The position numbers and the translations under genes were made by a program. A DNA stretch of 28,077 nt from a bacterium (GTDB lineage: Bacteria > Patescibacteriota > Minisyncoccia > Phycocordibacterales > Phycocordibacteraceae): positions 1 to 28,077 of the forward strand of contig JAJXVW010000001.1 in NCBI GenBank assembly GCA_021781935.1. Direction: 5' to 3'. Positions 5,595-12,660 of this stretch are shown here, one piece after another. Position 1 is the first letter of the stretch; each line of letters starts with the position of its first letter. The notes beneath the pieces are model-generated. The model was not told where the DNA came from. It ran no database searches and saw only the letters and a program-made list of their open reading frames with translations.

Positions 5595-5727
5595 ATGAGT
5601 GTGTGCGCGTCGAGTCTTGGTGCGACCGGTAGCACTGCCGGCATAGGCTGTGCTCATTGTCGGAAATACGCCCGCCGCGTCTTTTCAAAATCACGATAAA
5701 TCGCCCGCATTCGCAGTAGCGCGACAT
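5593..5727 (-). CDS. Small zinc-ribbon protein, 44 residues
   Basis: The frame begins MSRYCECGRF and ends SHQDSTRTHS. It has a CxC pair (C5, C7) and a CxxC pair (LCRQCYRSH) about 22 residues later, as in a minimal zinc ribbon, in a basic context. AAAGGAGG ends 5 bases before the ATG, one of the strongest ribosome binding sites in the window, and a terminator covers the stop. It lies 63 bases downstream of the Xer gene on the same strand, with a possible -10 (TATAGATAT) in the gap. I recognise no named family. A nucleic-acid or ribosome-associated role is inference only. Confidence 0.65.
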   Translation of the reverse strand: MSRYCECGRFIVILKRRGGRISDNEHSLCRQCYRSHQDSTRTHS

Positions 5728-5790
5728 GGGAACCTCCTTTCATCCATAACCTCCTGTCCCCGCTATATCTATAGCACAAACGTAGGAGCA

Positions 5791-6705
5791 TTACCGTTTC
5801 GAATGGAAGCGCTTATGGATCTCGCGCAGGTGAGCGTCGGTGACGTGTGTGTAGATCTGGGTCGTATTGATCGACGCATGGCCCAGGAGCTGTTGTACGG
5901 AACGGATGTCCGCACCGTTCGAGAGGAGGTCGGTTGCGAAGGAATGACGCAGTACGTGCGGCGTTACCTTCTTCGTAATGCCGGCCATTGCCGCGTACTT
6001 TTTGATATGCCGCTGGATATCACGGGGCGTGATGCGGTGAAGCGACTTGGGGCGGCCGTCGACGAAGAGCGCTTCCTCCATGTCCGTGCGGGCTTTCAGA
6101 TAGGCGCGCACGGCCTCCTTTGCTGAATCTGAAAGGAATACGACCCGGACTTTCTCGCCCTTGCCGCGCACCGAGAGGTCATCGCGCGCGAGGTCGAGGT
6201 CGCTGTCGAGGCCGCAGAGTTCGGAAACGCGCAATCCGGTAGAGAAGAGGAGCTCAAGAATAGCCCTATCGCGCAGGAGAGCGAGCCGTTTCCACTCGTC
6301 CTTCTCGGTAACCAGCGCTTTTGCGGGAGCTCCCATAAGACGGTCAAGTTCCGAGTTTGAGATGAGGTCGAGATGGCGTTCGGGCAGCTTCGCGAGCTCG
6401 ATGCGTTCCGGGGATATGCCGTCGACCCCGCGTTTCCGAAGGAATTTGAGGAAGGCGCGTAGTGCGATCATGTAATAGTTCTGGGTGCGGCGCTTCATCG
6501 AGTCGCGCCCGGAACCGGGCTGGCGGTTCAACCACATGCGGAAGTCGCGGATGTTCTGTTCAGAGATGTCCGCAACCTTCCGTATCTCCATCTGCGCAAA
6601 ATAGCGGGTGAGATAGCGATCGTAGTTTTCGACCGTCTTCACGGCGCGACCGCGCTCGATTTCTATGTATTCGAGAAACTGGCGTTTCGCTGACTCGGCG
6701 TCCAT
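5791..6705 (-). CDS. Tyrosine recombinase XerC/XerD family
   Basis: A 304-residue site-specific recombinase; chromosomal members resolve dimers at dif. The N-terminal SAM-like core-binding domain spans about residues 1-95. The catalytic domain shows R159 (TGLRVSE), K182 (GKGEK), H250 and R253 (HVLRHSFATDLL), H276 (LLGHASINTTQIYTHV) and nucleophile Y285, so it is complete. I start at ATG 6705 because an extended -10 ends 7 bases upstream; an in-frame ATG at 6726 would add 7 residues but lie upstream of that promoter. Whether it acts as the sole Xer (XerA/H-like) or as one of a pair cannot be seen. No dif-like site was recognised in the window. Confidence 0.93.
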   Translation of the reverse strand: MDAESAKRQFLEYIEIERGRAVKTVENYDRYLTRYFAQMEIRKVADISEQNIRDFRMWLNRQPGSGRDSMKRRTQNYYMIALRAFLKFLRKRGVDGISPERIELAKLPERHLDLISNSELDRLMGAPAKALVTEKDEWKRLALLRDRAILELLFSTGLRVSELCGLDSDLDLARDDLSVRGKGEKVRVVFLSDSAKEAVRAYLKARTDMEEALFVDGRPKSLHRITPRDIQRHIKKYAAMAGITKKVTPHVLRHSFATDLLSNGADIRSVQQLLGHASINTTQIYTHVTDAHLREIHKRFHSKR

Positions 6706-6712
6706 TGCGTTT

Positions 6713-6721
6713 AGGATAACA
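6713..6721 (-). promoter_or_regulatory. Extended -10 promoter of the Xer gene, leaderless type
   Basis: On the minus strand TGTTATCCT (TG, one base, TATCCT) ends 7 bases before the chosen ATG at 6705. Confidence 0.6.
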
Positions 6722-6767
6722 CTCATATTGTGCGCACATTCACGCAATCTGAGCGGATTCGAGGGCG

Positions 6768-6791
6768 GCCGGGGCTGCTGTCGGCCCCGGC
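6768..6791. repeat. GC-rich hairpin between divergent genes
   Basis: GCCGGGGC and GCCCCGGC form an 8-bp stem with an 8-base loop, upstream of both the Xer and rpsO promoters. It is therefore not in either predicted mRNA; its role is unknown. Confidence 0.4.
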
Positions 6792-6810
6792 TGTGGGGAC
6801 TCCGGCACAC

Positions 6811-6839
6811 TTGCGCGATTTGGCAAGGTGTGGTAAGGT
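6811..6839 (+). promoter_or_regulatory. Promoter of rpsO, leaderless type
   Basis: TTGCGC (6811-6816), 17 bases, then TAAGGT (6834-6839) preceded by TGG (extended -10). The ATG follows after 8 bases. Confidence 0.75.
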
Positions 6840-6847
6840 TCCCGCAC

Positions 6848-7114
6848 ATGCTTACCACTAAGAAAAAGGCGGCAGTAATAAAAAATGCCGCCCGCCACGA
6901 TGCGGACACCGGTTCTCCGGAGGTTCAGGTCGCGCTGCTTTCCAAGCAGATCGATGAGCTGGCCAAGCATTTGAAGCATAATCCGAAGGATTTCCATTCG
7001 CGCCGGGGGCTCTTGCAGATGGTGGCCGATCGCCGCTCGCACCTGCGCTATCTCGAGAATAACGACAAGCGGAAATATAACGCGGTCGTTAAGAAACTGG
7101 GATTGAAGAAGTAG
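6848..7114 (+). CDS. rpsO: 30S ribosomal protein S15
   Basis: An 88-residue S15, a primary binder of the 16S rRNA three-way junction and part of an intersubunit bridge. Motifs DTGSPEVQVALLSKQI, HSRRGLLQMVADRRSHLRYL and the basic C terminus KKLGLKK are characteristic, and the length matches the family (about 89). The predicted transcript has almost no 5' leader, so the pseudoknot autoregulation used by E. coli S15 could not operate here. The gene stands alone and is not followed by pnp. Confidence 0.97.
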   Translation: MLTTKKKAAVIKNAARHDADTGSPEVQVALLSKQIDELAKHLKHNPKDFHSRRGLLQMVADRRSHLRYLENNDKRKYNAVVKKLGLKK

Positions 7115-7143
7115 GAGGAAGCGCGGGCTCCGGCCGGCGCTGG

Positions 7144-7182
7144 TGGTATCATGGGTCTGCGGTAATCTTGCCGCAAGATTTT
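7144..7182 (+). promoter_or_regulatory. Promoter and leader hairpins upstream of the NYN gene
   Basis: TGGTATCAT (7144-7152) is an extended -10 giving a roughly 90-base leader. The leader can fold two exclusive ways: TGCGG/CCGCA (7158-7162 with 7171-7175), or AATCTT/AAGATT (7164-7169 with 7175-7180) followed by TTAATAG. The latter looks like a weak terminator. An attenuator is possible but unproven. Confidence 0.4.
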
Positions 7183-7249
7183 AATAGAAATTCCGGGGCA
7201 GCGCGCCGCACAATCGGCCGCATGCTCTTACTCTGAATAGTTTTTACTT

Positions 7250-7762
7250 ATGGCAGTCATCAAACATCCGGCGCAGCGCGTAGGGGTTTTCATAGATACG
7301 CAGAATCTCTACCACAGCGCCAAGCATCTCTACAAGGCTCGCGTGAACTTCTCGAACATTCTTGAGGAAGCGGTCGGAGGGCGCATTCTCGTACGTGCGA
7401 TAGCCTACGTCATCAAGACGGAGGCCGGCGACGAGAAGAACTTCTTCGATGCGCTCACCAAGATGGGAATCGAAACCAAAGTGAAGGATCTCCAGATCTT
7501 CGCCGATGGCGCAAAGAAAGCTGACTGGGACGTCGGGCTCGCGATAGACGCGGTCAAGCTCGCGCCGAAGCTTGACACGGTCGTCCTTGTCACGGGCGAC
7601 GGCGACTTCGTACCGCTCATCCAGTACCTCGATCTCCATGAAGGATGCCAGGTCGAGGTCATCTCCTTCGGGAAATCGTCATCCGGGAAGCTCAAGGAAG
7701 CAGCGCACGCGTTCACTGACATGTGTGACGATCCGAAGCGGTTCACGATACGTTCTCGATAA
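7250..7762 (+). CDS. NYN-domain (LabA/DUF88-like) putative ribonuclease
   Basis: A 170-residue protein filled by a single PIN-like NYN domain. Acidic residues expected to bind metal are D16 (VGVFIDTQNLYHSAK), D94 (KADWDVGLAIDAV) and D117/D119 (VLVTGDGDFVPLI), followed by SFGKSSSGKLKEAAHAFTDM as in LabA-like proteins. Related proteins are endoribonucleases acting on structured RNA; activity here is inferred from family. It has no visible Shine-Dalgarno sequence. A strong terminator follows the stop. Confidence 0.88.
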   Translation: MAVIKHPAQRVGVFIDTQNLYHSAKHLYKARVNFSNILEEAVGGRILVRAIAYVIKTEAGDEKNFFDALTKMGIETKVKDLQIFADGAKKADWDVGLAIDAVKLAPKLDTVVLVTGDGDFVPLIQYLDLHEGCQVEVISFGKSSSGKLKEAAHAFTDMCDDPKRFTIRSR

Positions 7763-7771
7763 AGAAGCAGC

Positions 7772-7810
7772 ATAAACACACGCGGCCCCTCTGGGGCCGC
7801 GTGTGTTTAT
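7772..7810. terminator. Strong terminator after the NYN gene
   Basis: A perfect 18-bp stem (7772-7789 with 7793-7810) with a 3-base loop and A/T-rich ends. Confidence 0.9.
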
Positions 7811-7839
7811 AGGTGTGCTGCGTGACGCGGAGCATACGT

Positions 7840-7845
7840 TACACT
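7840..7845 (+). promoter_or_regulatory. -10 element of the proline-rich membrane protein gene
   Basis: TACACT ends 7 bases before the ATG at 7853. No convincing -35 box is seen. Confidence 0.5.
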
Positions 7846-7852
7846 AAACGAA

Positions 7853-9193
7853 ATGGCAGAGGTACCTCACCCGCCCGGTAATGCGGTTACCGACGAGCAC
7901 ATGAACGCGAAGGAGCCGGCGCGCTTCATCCGTACGTTCGCTGCGGACATGGAGAAGGTCAAAGCGGGGAAGCGCCCAGATCTTGTCCCGTATGCCGACC
8001 AGGAGCGCGAGGCCGGCAATGTCGCCGCATCGAAAGAAACGATGATGCACCCGGCGGTGCCACCACGGCCGCCGCAGTCCGAACCGCGCATGAGTGTACC
8101 GTCAACGCCTCTGCCAGTTCCGCCGCCGCCCGTTCCTGAGCCGGACACGCGGACAGAACCGGTATCCGTGGAGATGGCGAGGGCGCAGGAACCGGACATC
8201 CCCGACATGCTCGCCCCGCAAGCGCGCCTCGTCGCCGGGAGCGTGCTCCCGCCGCAACCGCCCGCGGAGGCGGTTGAAGAGACGCCGCCGCCGGAACCGA
8301 TCGAGAGAGCATCTGAAGCGCCATCCCCGATACACACCTACCGCGGCGATTTTACCGAGCGCATGAAGGATACGGAAGCTTCCGCCGCGACCGTGCTTGC
8401 TGCGGAACAGGATGCCGGGTTCTCTCCATTCGCAGCCCGAACGCGTCATTCACACGGGAATGCCGGCTATCTTATCGCAGGCGCGGTGCTTATCCTCTTT
8501 GGCGCTGCGGGTGCGTACTGGGGCTACATGCGGTATGCGTCGATCCCCGTTCCGGTAGTGCTCGCGCCGACCGTCTCGGCGCCGATATTTGTAGATACGG
8601 ATCAAATCGTGAGCGGGTCCGGATCAGCGCTCGCGGGAATGATCGCCGAATCGATGCGGACGCCGCTTACGAACGGCGCCATTCGTTTCCTTCATTTTCC
8701 GGCAAGCGCTTCCACTACGGAGAGCGTTTTCAGCGCGCTCGAGCTCCCGGCTCCAGGGGAGCTCCTGCGCAACATAAATCCAGCAGGGAGCATGGCAGGC
8801 ATCGTGAATGCCGGAGGCGTTTCGTCCCCTTTCTTCATCCTCTCAGTCGATTCATACAGCGAAACCTTCTCCGGCATGCTTGCGTGGGAGCCGCAGATGC
8901 TGAGCGCGTTTCCCGCGCTCTACCCACCGCTCGCGCCGCCATTGTCGGCGACAAGCACGACGCCAGCATCAACGACCCCGCGCGCGTTCGCAGCGACCTC
9001 TACGATGACGGCGACATCGACGCCGGGATTCGAGGATGTGACCATCGCGAACCATGACGCGCGCGCGTACTTCGACGCGTACGGACGCCCGCTCATCGTG
9101 TACGGATACTGGGATCAGCATACGCTCGTCATCGCGAGAGATGAGAACGCATTCACGGAGATTCTGAGCCGCCTCGCGAACTCGAAGAAATAA
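7853..9193 (+). CDS. Proline-rich single-pass membrane protein, unknown function
   Basis: 446 residues. About 200 N-terminal residues are predicted cytoplasmic, with proline-rich low-complexity stretches around residues 67-100 and 133-160. One transmembrane helix follows (about 205-226, GYLIAGAVLILFGAAGAYWG), then an extracytoplasmic region that includes a Ser/Thr/Pro/Ala-rich linker near residues 365-390. The final folded segment has YFDAYGRPLIVYGYWDQHTLVIA. I recognise no family. The topology (cytoplasmic tail, one helix, surface domain) suggests an envelope-anchored protein. It is monocistronic, between a terminator and the DksA-like gene. Confidence 0.8.
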   Translation: MAEVPHPPGNAVTDEHMNAKEPARFIRTFAADMEKVKAGKRPDLVPYADQEREAGNVAASKETMMHPAVPPRPPQSEPRMSVPSTPLPVPPPPVPEPDTRTEPVSVEMARAQEPDIPDMLAPQARLVAGSVLPPQPPAEAVEETPPPEPIERASEAPSPIHTYRGDFTERMKDTEASAATVLAAEQDAGFSPFAARTRHSHGNAGYLIAGAVLILFGAAGAYWGYMRYASIPVPVVLAPTVSAPIFVDTDQIVSGSGSALAGMIAESMRTPLTNGAIRFLHFPASASTTESVFSALELPAPGELLRNINPAGSMAGIVNAGGVSSPFFILSVDSYSETFSGMLAWEPQMLSAFPALYPPLAPPLSATSTTPASTTPRAFAATSTMTATSTPGFEDVTIANHDARAYFDAYGRPLIVYGYWDQHTLVIARDENAFTEILSRLANSKK

Positions 9194-9219
9194 GGTTCGG
9201 CGCTTGACGTCCGGTTCTC

Positions 9220-9228
9220 TGGTATATT
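9220..9228 (+). promoter_or_regulatory. Extended -10 promoter of the DksA/TraR-like gene
   Basis: TGGTATATT (TG, one base, TATATT) ends 7 bases before ATG 9236. A TTGACG lies at 9204-9209, but its 13-base spacing is too short to pair well with this -10. Confidence 0.6.
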
Positions 9229-9235
9229 GTCGGGC

Positions 9236-9592
9236 ATGACTACGCCCGTGTACCAAAAACGCCTCGAGGAGGAGAAAGAACGGCTTGAGTCGCGCATGGG
9301 AAGCGTCGGGCAGCGAAATCCCGCTGTCCCGAATGACTGGGAGATCGCTCCGACGACAGACAGCGGCGAGGCGGATCTCGTCGACCAGGCGGACATCGTG
9401 GTCGAGCGGGAACAGAAGGCCGCTATACTGCATGATCTTGAGGCGCGGTATGATGCGGTCCTTGCCGCTCTCGAACGCTTGGGGAAGGGAACGTATGGCA
9501 CCTGCGCTATCTGCGGGAAGAAGATCGAAGAAGCGCGGCTCGCAGCCGACCCGGCCGCGACAACGTGTCGGGAACATATGCGCGAATCATAA
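9236..9592 (+). CDS. DksA/TraR-type zinc-finger protein
   Basis: 118 residues. An N-terminal helical pair (about 5-25 and 46-82) forms the coiled coil, followed by a C-terminal zinc finger: C90, C93 (CAICGKKI), C111 and H114 (CREH). Family members bind the RNA polymerase secondary channel and alter promoter open-complex stability. The fourth ligand is His instead of the usual Cys, which still permits zinc binding. ATG 9236 is chosen over TTG 9227 because the TTG overlaps the -10. A DksA-like acidic tip motif is not clear, so the regulatory role is tentative. Confidence 0.85.
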   Translation: MTTPVYQKRLEEEKERLESRMGSVGQRNPAVPNDWEIAPTTDSGEADLVDQADIVVEREQKAAILHDLEARYDAVLAALERLGKGTYGTCAICGKKIEEARLAADPAATTCREHMRES

Positions 9593-9611
9593 GCTCGGGA
9601 GGTTGTCCCGA

Positions 9612-9643
9612 ACGGCCCGCGGCGAAGCCGCGGGCCGTGTTTT
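9612..9643 (+). terminator. Terminator of the DksA/TraR-like gene
   Basis: A perfect 12-bp GC-rich stem (9612-9623 with 9627-9638) is followed by GTTTT. The T-run merges into the next promoter. Confidence 0.85.
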
Positions 9644-9646
9644 AAT
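9641..9646 (+). promoter_or_regulatory. -10 element of comM inside the terminator T-tract
   Basis: TTTAAT starts in the T-run of the preceding terminator and ends 6 bases before ATG 9653, the same spacing as other leaderless genes here. Confidence 0.4.
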
Positions 9647-9652
9647 GCAGTA

Positions 9653-11209
9653 ATGGCCGAGCTCGCACCTCCTGCCAGAAAGAAGCGCGACGAGAAGAGC
9701 GGATACGCGAAGACGCACGCCGCGCAGCCGGTCGGCGCGGCCGCAGAAATCGTGACAGTAGAAGCGGATCTCACGCGCGGGCTCCATGCATTCTCGATCG
9801 TGGGGCTTCCCGACAAGGCCGTCGAAGAAGCGCGCGACCGCATTTCAGCCGCGATACGGCACGCCGGATTCAAGAGCCCGAAGCAGCAGAATAAGCGCAT
9901 CGTGCTGTCCCTCGCTCCGGCAGACCTGAAAAAAGAAGGTTCGCAGTATGATCTCGCGCTTGCGGTCGCGTATCTCATTGCGGCCGGCGACATCGACGCC
10001 GTCCCCGCGACGACCCTTTTCATAGGAGAATTGGCGCTCGATGGCGCGCTCCGGCCGGTTCGGGGCGTACTTCCGCAGGTACTTGCCGCGAAGCGCGCGG
10101 GCATGGAGACCGTATACGTTCCGAACGAGAACGTGCGAGAGGCGGTGCTCGTCGGCGGGACCACCGTGCACGCGCCCGCCACGCTCGCGGAACTCGTACG
10201 GCACCTGAAAGGCGAGAGACGCCTCGCGTCCCGCAAAGGATTGCCGCCGCTTCGCGCACCGCGGCCGGCCGTCGATCTCTCCGACGTAAAAGGTCAGGAG
10301 AGCGCGAAGCGCGCGCTCGAGATCGCTGCGGCCGGAAGACACAATCTCGTGTTCTACGGTCCTCCGGGCACCGGGAAGACTATGCTTGCGCGGGCGCTCC
10401 CCGGAATATTGCCGCCGCTCACTGAGGGGGAAATGCTCGAGGTCACCGCGATTCATTCAACGGCGGGTCTTCTTTCTGCGGCAGAACCAATCGCCTGGCC
10501 GCCGTTTAGGTCACCGCACCACAGCGTTTCGCACGTCGCGATAGTCGGAGGCGGCGCGTTCCCGAAAGCGGGTGAGGTAACGCTGGCTCATAAGGGCGTC
10601 CTCTTTCTCGACGAGTTTCCCGAATTCGACGCCCGTGCGCTCGAGGCGCTGCGACAGCCGCTCGAGGATAAGGTGGTAACGGTTTCGCGCGCACGCGCAA
10701 CGGTGACGTTCCCGGCTGACTGCATGATCGTGGCCGCAATGAATCCGGCGGATACGCTTTCCGCGGATTCGGATGTCGCGCTGCGCGAGGCGCGCAAGCA
10801 ATCGCGGAAGATATCGCGTCCCATCGTCGATCGTCTCGATCTCTGGATAGCGGTGCCGCATGTGCCGCATGAGAGGCTCGCGGAGCTCGCGACGGGCGAA
10901 TCATCCGACACGGTTCGCGCCCGCGTCATGCGCGCCCGCGAGCGCGCTGCACGCCGCGCCGGCGTTGCCGGAGCGACGAACGCCGCGCTTTCCGGGCGCT
11001 CGCTCGATGAAGATGCCGCATGGACGCCAGAAACGAAACGAGCGCTTTCCGCCGCGGCGATGCGGCTCGACCTCTCGCCCCGATCCTATCACCGCAGCAT
11101 GCGCGTTGCGCGAACCGTCGCGGATCTCGCCGGCAGCGAAACCGTCGAACCCGAGCACCTCTTTGAAGCGCTCGCGTACCGTCCGAAGGGACTGTTCGGT
11201 TTCGAGTGA
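9653..11209 (+). CDS. comM: ComM/YifB-family AAA+ ATPase (Mg-chelatase-like)
   Basis: 518 residues. The N-terminal LonC-like domain shows TRGLHAFSIVGLPDKAV (41-57) and SLAPADLKKEGSQYDLALA. The AAA+ core has Walker A GPPGTGKT (236-243), the family segment SPHHSVSHVAIVGGG and Walker B FLDEFPEF. A C-terminal helical domain ends RSYHRSMRVARTVADLAGSE. In transformable bacteria ComM is a hexameric helicase that drives branch migration during DNA uptake. About 17 basic residues precede the usual N terminus, and the usual LLGLEA stretch is replaced by QPVGAAAE. It points toward the convergent LysM-M23 gene, with 8 bases between stops. Confidence 0.93.
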   Translation: MAELAPPARKKRDEKSGYAKTHAAQPVGAAAEIVTVEADLTRGLHAFSIVGLPDKAVEEARDRISAAIRHAGFKSPKQQNKRIVLSLAPADLKKEGSQYDLALAVAYLIAAGDIDAVPATTLFIGELALDGALRPVRGVLPQVLAAKRAGMETVYVPNENVREAVLVGGTTVHAPATLAELVRHLKGERRLASRKGLPPLRAPRPAVDLSDVKGQESAKRALEIAAAGRHNLVFYGPPGTGKTMLARALPGILPPLTEGEMLEVTAIHSTAGLLSAAEPIAWPPFRSPHHSVSHVAIVGGGAFPKAGEVTLAHKGVLFLDEFPEFDARALEALRQPLEDKVVTVSRARATVTFPADCMIVAAMNPADTLSADSDVALREARKQSRKISRPIVDRLDLWIAVPHVPHERLAELATGESSDTVRARVMRARERAARRAGVAGATNAALSGRSLDEDAAWTPETKRALSAAAMRLDLSPRSYHRSMRVARTVADLAGSETVEPEHLFEALAYRPKGLFGFE

Positions 11210-11217
11210 CGGAAGCC

Positions 11218-12438
11218 CTAGTTGCAGGAGTAGCCGGAGACGGCTTCTCCTACGCGGCAGGTCGCCGCGAACAGGTTCTTGGCTCCGCGGATCTCGAAGT
11301 GAACGTGGGGGCCCGTGGTCATGCCCGTCATGCCGACGTAGCCGATGGTCTGTCCTTGGGAAACGATCTCTCCTGCGTGCACGGCCGGAGCGGACATGTG
11401 CGCGTAAAGCGTCTCGGTTCCGTTGCTGTGTTTCAGCACCACGTAGTTCCCGTAGCCCCCGTTCCAACCGCCGTTGTCGCGAGCGATGAGCACCGTACCG
11501 GCAGCCGCCGCGTGAATCGGCGTGCCGCGCGGCGCGCCGATGTCGACGGCGTTCCATCCATGAAGTCCTTGGGTCAGTATGCCGCCTGCAACGGGGCTCA
11601 GGTAATAGGAGGCGTAGAGGGGGCCGGTGCCGCCGAGGTACGGCTCCGCAGGTGCCCTGCCTCCCTTCACCCGTGCGGTGTTCCCGGCGACCGAGGAAAC
11701 GCCCGGTGCGGTGAGTTCTCCTCCCGGGATAATGATGCTTGAACCGACGGCGAGCGGAGCCGATGCGTCAAGACCGTTGTATTGTGCGATTTCCGTGGAA
11801 TCCGCCCCATACTTTTTTGCGAGCGACTTCAGCGTATCGCCTTGCGCGACCGTATGTTCGATCCCCGAGATGGGGAGGATGATGAGCGTGTCGCCCGGGT
11901 GTACGTCGCGCGTGCTCTTGAGGTCGTTTGCCCATACGATAGTGTTCACAGAGACGCCATACATCGCGGCGATCTGGGAGAGCGTATCACCTGGGCGCAC
12001 GACATATACGGAAATCTGATCGGCGGAGGGCGTGGCGATGACGTCGGGTATGTTCCCGGAAGGGCTGCCGTAGCCCATGAGCGCGGAATCATCAGTCGCA
12101 AGTGCGAGCGTAGCGCCCGCGTTTACGTTCGCGTTCGTGGGAGCGACGAGCGCAGGAGTGGAGGAGCTCGGGATGATGCCGTTTGATGCGGCGTTCGCGT
12201 TCGACGAAAACGGCCAAAACGCGTGCGCGCGGGTTGGCAGGAATGCCGCGGCTATGGCTATGAGCGCAAAGCCGGCGAGAAGTATCGCCACCTGCTCGAT
12301 CACCTTATGTGGATTCCGAAACGGGTTACTGGAACCCTCTTCGGAAAGCTGCGGTTGGGTCTTGATAAGCGAAGGGAAGGACAAACGATCGTGCCTCCGA
12401 TGGAATCCGGGATGCACCCGAAAGCGCGGTGCTCTCAC
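11218..12438 (-). CDS. Membrane-anchored LysM and M23 peptidoglycan hydrolase
   Basis: 406 residues from GTG 12438. A transmembrane anchor or uncleaved signal lies near residues 47-70 (VAILLAGFALIAIAAAF). Two LysM repeats follow (VYVVRPGDTLSQIAAMYGV and HTVAQGDTLKSLAKKYGAD), which bind peptidoglycan. The C-terminal LytM/M23 metallopeptidase has GLHGWNAVDIGAP, LYAHMSAP and TGPHVHFEIRG, giving D and HxH zinc ligands. The first His is 6 rather than 4 residues before the Asp. Two C-terminal cysteines could form a disulfide. The start is uncertain: TTG 12384 has GGAGG 9 bases upstream and would give 388 residues. It is expected to act in the cell wall at the outer face of the membrane. Confidence 0.9.
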   Translation of the reverse strand: MRAPRFRVHPGFHRRHDRLSFPSLIKTQPQLSEEGSSNPFRNPHKVIEQVAILLAGFALIAIAAAFLPTRAHAFWPFSSNANAASNGIIPSSSTPALVAPTNANVNAGATLALATDDSALMGYGSPSGNIPDVIATPSADQISVYVVRPGDTLSQIAAMYGVSVNTIVWANDLKSTRDVHPGDTLIILPISGIEHTVAQGDTLKSLAKKYGADSTEIAQYNGLDASAPLAVGSSIIIPGGELTAPGVSSVAGNTARVKGGRAPAEPYLGGTGPLYASYYLSPVAGGILTQGLHGWNAVDIGAPRGTPIHAAAAGTVLIARDNGGWNGGYGNYVVLKHSNGTETLYAHMSAPAVHAGEIVSQGQTIGYVGMTGMTTGPHVHFEIRGAKNLFAATCRVGEAVSGYSCN

Positions 12439-12455
12439 CAGACTCTTTACTACAA

Positions 12456-12477
12456 AAATGGCTTATATAAGCCATTT
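12456..12477. repeat. 22-bp perfect palindrome in the LysM-M23 leader
   Basis: The arms AAATGGCTTAT and ATAAGCCATTT are contiguous. On the minus strand the palindrome is downstream of the predicted start of transcription and is followed by further T residues. In RNA it would form an attenuator-like hairpin; in DNA it could be a repressor operator. Confidence 0.6.
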
Positions 12478-12509
12478 CTTTCATACTTCCGTTACAGCCG
12501 ATACGGGCA

Positions 12510-12537
12510 AGTATAGCCAAGATCGACCCCGGGTCAA
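12510..12537 (-). promoter_or_regulatory. Promoter of the LysM-M23 gene
   Basis: On the minus strand TTGACC (12532-12537), 16 bases, TATACT (12510-12515). This gives a leader of about 65 bases to GTG 12438, unlike the leaderless genes. Confidence 0.6.
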
Positions 12538-12648
12538 TGCGGTTCCTCTCGAGGTGTGGAGAGGGGTATAAGGATACGGATTGGTCGAATACGCAAGGGC
12601 TTCCAGCCTCTCTGGTACACGCGTGATTGGGGATAGCGATGTGTAGGG

Positions 12649-12654
12649 TATATT
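12649..12654 (+). promoter_or_regulatory. -10 element of the uvrD-like gene, leaderless type
   Basis: TATATT ends 6 bases before GTG 12661. No clear -35 box. Confidence 0.55.
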
Positions 12655-12660
12655 TCACGG

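Noticed and set aside
12326..12490. A minus-strand frame starting ATGAAAGAAATGGC over the 22-bp palindrome
   Set aside because: It overlaps the LysM-M23 gene in another frame and shows no family motifs; the palindrome makes MAYISHF-like starts appear on both strands by symmetry.
12537..12630. A 29-codon frame and a possible tRNA-like fold upstream of the uvrD-like gene
   Set aside because: No expression signals for the frame, and no cloverleaf with a T loop could be built.
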